A stretch of 10,123 bases of DNA from JAERML01 sp035687895 (GTDB lineage: Bacteria; Bacteroidota; Ignavibacteria; UBA10030; UBA6906), in contig DASRUE010000108.1 in assembly GCA_035687895.1 (NCBI GenBank), forward strand, positions 1-10,123. The letters are read 5' to 3'. The position numbers and the translations under genes are program-made. This document shows positions 6,445 through 10,123 of the stretch, piece by piece (positions within the stretch are counted from its first letter, which is position 1; each line of letters opens with the position of its first letter). The notes beneath the pieces were generated by a model. The model was not told the DNA's origin and searched no databases. It saw only the letters and a list, made by a program, of their open reading frames with translations.

Positions 6445-7143
6445 TTATTGAAGTGAGTATGGGAGAGGATCGCCGAGCGTGATTTCTTCCATCGTGATGC
6501 GCGCTCGGTGCACGAGGATTTCCACGTTCCCGCTCTGCGCAGCCAGTATGGCTTTCAAAAAATCCCGGTCGATCTGCTCCGCGGGCTTGAAGATGGTACA
6601 ATCGCTCCGCTGGATGAAGAAAAAAGCCACGGCACGGTGCCCTTTTCCTGCGATCTCAGCCAGTTCGCGAACCGATTTTGCTATTCGTGCACTCGGTGCA
6701 TCGGGAAAGAGGGCAATGCCATTCTCGCCCCATGTGACGCTGTAGACGTTGATGAAGCAGTTCTGTTCCATGCCGTGCAGCATCAGGGCAATCTTGCTTC
6801 CCCTCCCGTAGGAGGCATCACGCTGGATTTCATGGAAGTCTGTGAAGCCCTGCAGGGTTCTCGACTCGATTGCTTCATACAGTACCTTTCCCGGAACAGC
6901 TGCGTTGACACCGACCCAGGTATTGTTCACCTGAACGAGCTCCCATGTGAGTTGGTTCCGGCGCGATGGATCATTACTGTCCGAGAGCATCACCGGGCTA
7001 CCTGGTTCACAGCAGCCGTTCATCGTACCCATTGTTGGACAATGCGCTGTGACGATCTTTCCCGTGGTGAGTTTCACGTCAACCAGGAAGCGGCGGTACT
7101 TCTTGACCAGAGTTCCCGGTATAAGGGGGCTGACGAATTTCAT
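6445..7143 (-). CDS. sfsA: SfsA homologue with a degenerate nuclease-like core
   Basis: A 232-residue cytoplasmic protein, the normal length for SfsA (sugar fermentation stimulation protein, a DNA-binding protein in E. coli). The N-terminal OB-like part is well kept: RRFLVDV (17-23), VTAHCPTMGTMNG (31-43), TWELV (66-70) and VGVNAAVPGKVL (77-88). The C-terminal part keeps YGRGSKI (112-118), FPDA (146-149), GHRAVAFFFIQRSD (168-181) and VEILVHRARI (207-216). The residues that form the PD-(D/E)XK-like site in ordinary SfsA (Asp in SRIDFLL; Glu and Lys in YxEVKxVTL) are replaced: Ala119, Asn132 and Tyr134. The usual RGxKHL helix start reads RIAKSV (153-158). A binding-only role is therefore likelier than nuclease activity, though no SfsA reaction is firmly established. 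It is the first gene of the sfsA-orf130-mutM operon. The ATG follows AT-rich DNA with no Shine-Dalgarno site. Confidence 0.88.
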   Translation of the reverse strand: MKFVSPLIPGTLVKKYRRFLVDVKLTTGKIVTAHCPTMGTMNGCCEPGSPVMLSDSNDPSRRNQLTWELVQVNNTWVGVNAAVPGKVLYEAIESRTLQGFTDFHEIQRDASYGRGSKIALMLHGMEQNCFINVYSVTWGENGIALFPDAPSARIAKSVRELAEIAGKGHRAVAFFFIQRSDCTIFKPAEQIDRDFLKAILAAQSGNVEILVHRARITMEEITLGDPLPYSLQ

Positions 7144-7266
7144 GTGATAAATATACCCAAAAAAATGGCAAAGGAAAAGGTGTCCCGCATCTGTAGTCTG
7201 CCTCAGTATTGAATCTCACCCCCGCGTTACTATCTTGATGGTTGACGATGTCTCATAAGAGTGTGG
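7144..7266. promoter_or_regulatory. Divergent intergenic region between sfsA and the HDAC-family gene
   Basis: A 123-bp spacer from which both neighbouring operons must be transcribed. On the sfsA side TATATT (7155-7150, minus) ends only 6 nt before the ATG, so a transcript from it would be almost leaderless; its -35 partner is poor. On the HDAC side a TTGAAT/TATCTT pair is listed separately, and AAGAG (7257-7261) lies 5 nt before the ATG at 7267. No clear operator inverted repeat was found. Confidence 0.5.
7209..7236 (+). promoter_or_regulatory. Candidate promoter for the HDAC-TDO-SDR genes
   Basis: TTGAAT (7209-7214) and TATCTT (7231-7236) are 16 nt apart, each matching the sigma70 consensus at 4 of 6 positions. 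Transcription would start near 7243, about 24 nt before the ATG at 7267. This is a weak match and tentative. Confidence 0.28.
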
Positions 7267-8196
7267 ATGCAGGTGAAGAAGGTTGGCTTTCTTTATGAAG
7301 ACATGTTTCTCGAGCACGCGACGCCGGTCGGTCATCCTGAACGGCCGGATCGGCTGCGCAAACTTGTGGCGCATCTGAAGAGCTCCGGCCGGTGGAAGGG
7401 TCTTCATCATGTCCAATCTATGCGCGCATCTGCGCAAAGCATCATTGCTGTGCACACACCGGATCATGTTGACTTCATTAAGCGGGTCTGTGATTCAGGT
7501 GGTGGCGCGCTGGATTCCGGCGACACGTATGCCAGTGCGCAGTCATATGAAGTTGCCCTCTTTGCGGCCGGGGCCGCTATTTCCGCAGTGGATGCAGTAC
7601 TTAATCACCGTGTCGACTCGGCGTTTTGTGCAATCCGACCTCCGGGCCACCACGCGGAGCGGGACCAGTCGATGGGGTTCTGTTTGTTCAACAATGTTGC
7701 CATTGCGGCCGTGCATGCGCAGCGAGCGCACGGTGTCGACCGCGTTGCCATTCTGGACTGGGACGTCCATCATGGGAATGGGACACAGCACATTTTCGAG
7801 TCCGATCCGACAGTCCTGTACATCAGTCTGCACCAGTACCCGTTTTATCCCGGCACAGGCGCAAGCACCGAACGTGGCACGGGCGATGGTGTGGGGTACA
7901 CGCTCAACTTTCCATTGCCTGGGGGAACGGGAGAGGAGGAGTATCTCGCCGCGTTCACCAACAAGATTGTTCCAGCGCTTGTGGCGTTCCGGCCGGAGAT
8001 CCTGATTATCTCCGCTGGTTTTGATGCGCACAAGGACGACCCTCTGGGAGGAATGCTCCTGGATGAATCCTCTTTTGCGAAGATGACGCACCAGGTGAAA
8101 GGTGTCGCTCCAGTTGTTTCTGTGCTTGAGGGGGGGTATCATCTCGATGCGCTTGCCCTCAGTGTCGATGCCCATCTTGCCGAACTTGCCGCATAA
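7267..8196 (+). CDS. HDAC-superfamily zinc deacylase (acetoin-utilisation/APAH-like)
   Basis: A 309-residue arginase-deacetylase-fold enzyme, expected to hydrolyse an acyl-amide with a catalytic zinc in the cytoplasm. Numbered from the ATG at 7267, the motifs are HPERPDR (23-29), RPPGHHA (124-130) with the charge-relay pair His128-His129, GFCLFNNVAIA (137-147), ILDWDVHHGNGTQ (162-174) with zinc ligands Asp166 and His168, SAGFDAHKDDPLG (249-261) with ligand Asp253, and LEGGYHL (287-293) with the catalytic Tyr291. All expected active-site residues are present, so it should be active. Bacterial relatives deacetylate proteins (AcuC), polyamines or other small amides; the substrate cannot be read from sequence. 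The ATG is preferred because AAGAG lies 5 nt upstream; a GTG at 7261 in the same frame would add two residues. It leads a plus-strand run with tryptophan 2,3-dioxygenase 90 nt downstream. Confidence 0.92.
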   Translation: MQVKKVGFLYEDMFLEHATPVGHPERPDRLRKLVAHLKSSGRWKGLHHVQSMRASAQSIIAVHTPDHVDFIKRVCDSGGGALDSGDTYASAQSYEVALFAAGAAISAVDAVLNHRVDSAFCAIRPPGHHAERDQSMGFCLFNNVAIAAVHAQRAHGVDRVAILDWDVHHGNGTQHIFESDPTVLYISLHQYPFYPGTGASTERGTGDGVGYTLNFPLPGGTGEEEYLAAFTNKIVPALVAFRPEILIISAGFDAHKDDPLGGMLLDESSFAKMTHQVKGVAPVVSVLEGGYHLDALALSVDAHLAELAA

Positions 8197-8223
8197 TGGT
8201 CGGTGACCAGCATTCCGGCAACC

Positions 8224-8253
8224 TTGACTTTCTCATAGAGTTTTGGTTATCTA
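8224..8253 (+). promoter_or_regulatory. Candidate internal promoter before tryptophan dioxygenase
   Basis: TTGACT (8224-8229) matches the -35 consensus at 5 of 6 positions. It is followed after 17-18 nt by a poor -10 (TTATCT or TATCTA, 8247-8253). It lies in the 90-nt gap after the HDAC-family gene. A small hairpin, TGGTC/GACCA (8197-8209), directly follows that gene's stop codon but has no T-run. Confidence 0.27.
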
Positions 8254-8286
8254 CTCCCAACAATTCCCACTTGTCCATCTGACGGT

Positions 8287-9381
8287 ATGCCCAAACTCGA
8301 TTCTCCGCTGTATTACGCCGATTATCTTCATCTTGAAAAACTTCTTTCCATTCAATCGCTGAAGAGCGACGAGCACAATCGCCACGCGCACGATGAGATG
8401 CTTTTCATCATCGTCCACCAGGTGTACGAACTCTGGTTCAAGCAGATCCTACATGAATTGAACTCTGTGATTGAGACCTTTGCGAAAGACTACGTCGATG
8501 AGAAGAACGTTGGCACGGCGGTGCTGCGACTTGGACGGATCACGGAAATCCAGAAGCTCCTGATCGACCAGCTTCGCGTTCTCGAAACCATGACCGCGCT
8601 GGATTTTCTGGAGTTCCGCGACCTTCTCTATCCCGCATCCGGATTTCAGAGCGCGCAGTTTCGCCTGATTGAAAACAAGCTGGGGATGAGACCTGAGCAG
8701 CGACTTCTCTATAATAAAGAAGCATACTACACGCATCTGTCTTCGTACGATCAGGAAGTAATCAAGCAATCAGAACACGAGCACTCACTGTTTCAGCTCG
8801 TTGAGCGATGGCTCGAACGGACGCCGTTTCTCGATTTCCACGGCTTCAGTTTCTGGTCCCACTATCGTTCGGCCGTCGATGATATGCTGCGCGTCGACCG
8901 TGAGAATATTTTGCAGAATCCACTCTCAACAGAGGAGGAAAAGCGTCAGCAATTGCAGGAAGTCTCCGCCAACGAGGAGAACTTTGCTGCATTGCTGGAC
9001 AGAGAGAAGCACGAAGAGCTGGTTGCCAAAGGCCGCCGCAGGCTTTCCCACCGCGCCACCCAGGCAGCGTTACTCATTGCATTATATCGGGATGAGCCAA
9101 TCCTGCACATTCCGTTCCGTTTGCTTACGGTTCTCATGGACATGGATGAGCAGTTCACAACGTGGCGATATCGGCACGCACTGATGGCGCACCGGATGAT
9201 CGGAAACAAGATTGGCACCGGCGGGTCAACAGGCTACAATTACCTGAAGGCTACGGTGGACAAATACAAAGTCTTCTCCGATCTTTTCAACCTTTCAACA
9301 TTTCTGATTCAGCGATCACGGCTGCCTGAACTCCCGCTTGAAGTAAAGCGGAACCTCGGCTTTTACTATTCCGAACATTGA
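8287..9381 (+). CDS. kynA: Tryptophan 2,3-dioxygenase, long animal-like form
   Basis: A 364-residue cytosolic haem dioxygenase that opens the indole ring of L-tryptophan with O2 to give N-formylkynurenine, the first step of the kynurenine pathway. Signatures are HDEMLFIIVHQVYELWFK (35-52), with Phe40 and His44 in the substrate pocket; RDLLYPASGFQSAQFR (111-126), with the carboxylate-binding Arg; WRYRHALMAHRMIG (293-306), with His297 as the probable proximal haem ligand; and GTGGSTGYNYLKAT (310-323), which closes over the substrate. It is longer than most bacterial enzymes (about 280-300). The extra helical stretch before KGRRRLSHRA (248-257), and the DKYKVFSDLFNLSTFLI stretch (325-341), resemble animal TDO as I remember it. 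The start is the first ATG of a natural N-terminus, with only a weak GACGG upstream. An SDR-like gene follows after 2 nt. No kynureninase or known formamidase lies in the window. Confidence 0.95.
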   Translation: MPKLDSPLYYADYLHLEKLLSIQSLKSDEHNRHAHDEMLFIIVHQVYELWFKQILHELNSVIETFAKDYVDEKNVGTAVLRLGRITEIQKLLIDQLRVLETMTALDFLEFRDLLYPASGFQSAQFRLIENKLGMRPEQRLLYNKEAYYTHLSSYDQEVIKQSEHEHSLFQLVERWLERTPFLDFHGFSFWSHYRSAVDDMLRVDRENILQNPLSTEEEKRQQLQEVSANEENFAALLDREKHEELVAKGRRRLSHRATQAALLIALYRDEPILHIPFRLLTVLMDMDEQFTTWRYRHALMAHRMIGNKIGTGGSTGYNYLKATVDKYKVFSDLFNLSTFLIQRSRLPELPLEVKRNLGFYYSEH

Positions 9382-9383
9382 CC

Positions 9384-10123
9384 ATGGATCTCTCTCTGGC
9401 AGGGAAGCGCGCCATCGTCTGCGGCAGCACGCAGGGATTGGGCAAGGCAAGCGCCGTGGAACTTGCGCGTCTCGGCGCATCGGTCATTCTTGTGGCCCGG
9501 AATGAAGAATTGCTCCGGACAGTCCGCGACGAATTGAGCACGATGGAGAAACAAGTGCACAGTTATATCGTTGCCGACTTCTCCCGGCCAGGGGACGTGG
9601 CAGGAAAAGTGAAGAACTGTTTAGCGGAGAATTCCCCGGTTCATATTCTCGTCAACAACGCCGGCGGCCCCCAAGGCGGACCAATCCTCGACGCGCAGAC
9701 GGAGGAATTTGTAGGTGCACTCTCGAGCCATCTTCTCTTAAACCACCTACTCGTGCAAGCCGTCGTTCCGGGAATGAAATCTGCGGGGTACGGGAGGATC
9801 CTGAATATCATCTCCACGTCAGTGAAGCAACCGATCCCGGGACTGGGCGTTTCCAACACAACACGAGCGGCTGTGGCATCCTGGGCCAAGACGCTGGCCG
9901 GTGAGCTCGCGCCATTTGGGATCACGGTGAACAATGTGCTCCCCGGTATGACTCAGACGGGACGGCTGGATTCGCTCATTCAGACAAGGGCAGAGAATGC
10001 CGGGCGGACCGTGGCAGAAATTTCGAGGGCAATGATTGCCGAGATTCCCATGGGACGGTTCGGTCAACCCATCGAGTTGGCAGCCGCTGTGGCATTTCTT
10101 GCGTCACCGGCAGCTTCATACAT
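9384..10123 (+). CDS. SDR-like oxidoreductase with altered catalytic tetrad, 5' part
   Basis: The first 246 residues of a Rossmann-fold short-chain dehydrogenase/reductase; the end lies beyond the right edge, probably only a few residues further. The nucleotide-binding turn reads CGSTQGLG (13-20), followed by VARN (37-40), ADFSRP (64-69) and LVNNAGG (89-95). The catalytic Ser is present (Ser144 in NIISTS). The usual YxxxK reads SNTTR (157-161), so Tyr becomes Ser and Lys becomes Arg, and the helix-4 Asn position is His116. FGITVNNVLPGMTQTGRL (178-195) is a typical SDR stretch. This fits the BKR-like SDR group known to match the tetrad poorly; many are annotated 3-oxoacyl-ACP reductase, but activity is uncertain. 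It starts 2 nt after the TDO stop, so the two are surely co-transcribed and probably translationally coupled. Its reaction and its link to tryptophan breakdown are unknown. Confidence 0.85.
   Translation, partial: MDLSLAGKRAIVCGSTQGLGKASAVELARLGASVILVARNEELLRTVRDELSTMEKQVHSYIVADFSRPGDVAGKVKNCLAENSPVHILVNNAGGPQGGPILDAQTEEFVGALSSHLLLNHLLVQAVVPGMKSAGYGRILNIISTSVKQPIPGLGVSNTTRAAVASWAKTLAGELAPFGITVNNVLPGMTQTGRLDSLIQTRAENAGRTVAEISRAMIAEIPMGRFGQPIELAAAVAFLASPAASY

Noticed and set aside
7543..8175. A 210-codon minus-strand open frame
   Set aside because: It is antisense to the HDAC-family gene, whose active-site motifs cover the region. No independent signature was seen.
8197..8209. Small hairpin TGGTC-GGT-GACCA directly after the HDAC-family stop
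   Set aside because: Five pairs with a 3-nt loop and no T-run are too weak to call a terminator.
1..10123. Search for CRISPR arrays, insertion sequences, tRNA or rRNA genes and phage or defence genes
   Set aside because: No direct-repeat array, transposase, tRNA-like cloverleaf or defence-type domain was recognised. The region reads as a housekeeping and metabolic chromosome segment.

Overview
This window looks like ordinary chromosomal DNA of a free-living bacterium with intermediate GC (roughly low-to-mid 50s per cent by eye). It has ten complete genes, plus one partial gene at each edge, packed into short co-directional runs. No tRNA, rRNA, insertion sequence, prophage, CRISPR array or toxin-antitoxin pair is visible. 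The gene set suggests the Bacteroidota/Ignavibacteriota (FCB) group: a GRP/ureide-permease-type sugar transporter next to ribokinase, an OmpA-domain envelope protein with helical repeats, a DinB-fold protein, and a long animal-like tryptophan 2,3-dioxygenase. This is inference from family flavour, not a proven taxonomy. Several genes have recognisable Shine-Dalgarno sites, and there is one good sigma70-like promoter (TTGAAA, 17 nt, TATATT).

Left block (1-4956, all minus strand, so transcription runs right to left). A promoter at 5015-5043 precedes a small helical protein resembling the RsbRD N-terminal sensor domain. Next come a secreted OmpA-family protein, a DinB-family protein, a ten-helix sugar/nucleoside-type permease, ribokinase (rbsK) 6 nt after it, and the 5' part of an exported DUF1028 protein that leaves the window. 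Permease and ribokinase make a plausible ribose (or nucleoside-derived ribose) uptake and phosphorylation module. Whether the whole block is one transcript cannot be read from the sequence.

Middle block (5173-7143, minus strand). This is a tight operon sfsA - unknown 130-aa gene - mutM-like, with gaps of 13 and 2 nt. Both recognisable proteins belong to DNA-active families, and both lack residues that are normally conserved. SfsA has lost the Asp/Glu/Lys of its PD-(D/E)XK-like core. The MutM-like protein lacks the hairpin lysine, the Arg-Phe intercalation motif and the zinc-finger arginine.

Right block (7267-10123, plus strand, divergent from sfsA). A zinc-dependent HDAC/acetoin-utilisation-type deacylase is followed by tryptophan 2,3-dioxygenase and, 2 nt later, by an SDR-like protein whose catalytic tetrad is largely missing; it runs off the right edge. 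Tryptophan oxidation gives N-formylkynurenine, which then needs an amidohydrolase. The neighbouring zinc amidohydrolase is therefore an interesting but unproven candidate for that step.

No wholly new system is evident. The most unusual signals are the degenerate SfsA, the variant MutM with its uncharacterised partner, and the tetrad-less SDR next to tryptophan dioxygenase.
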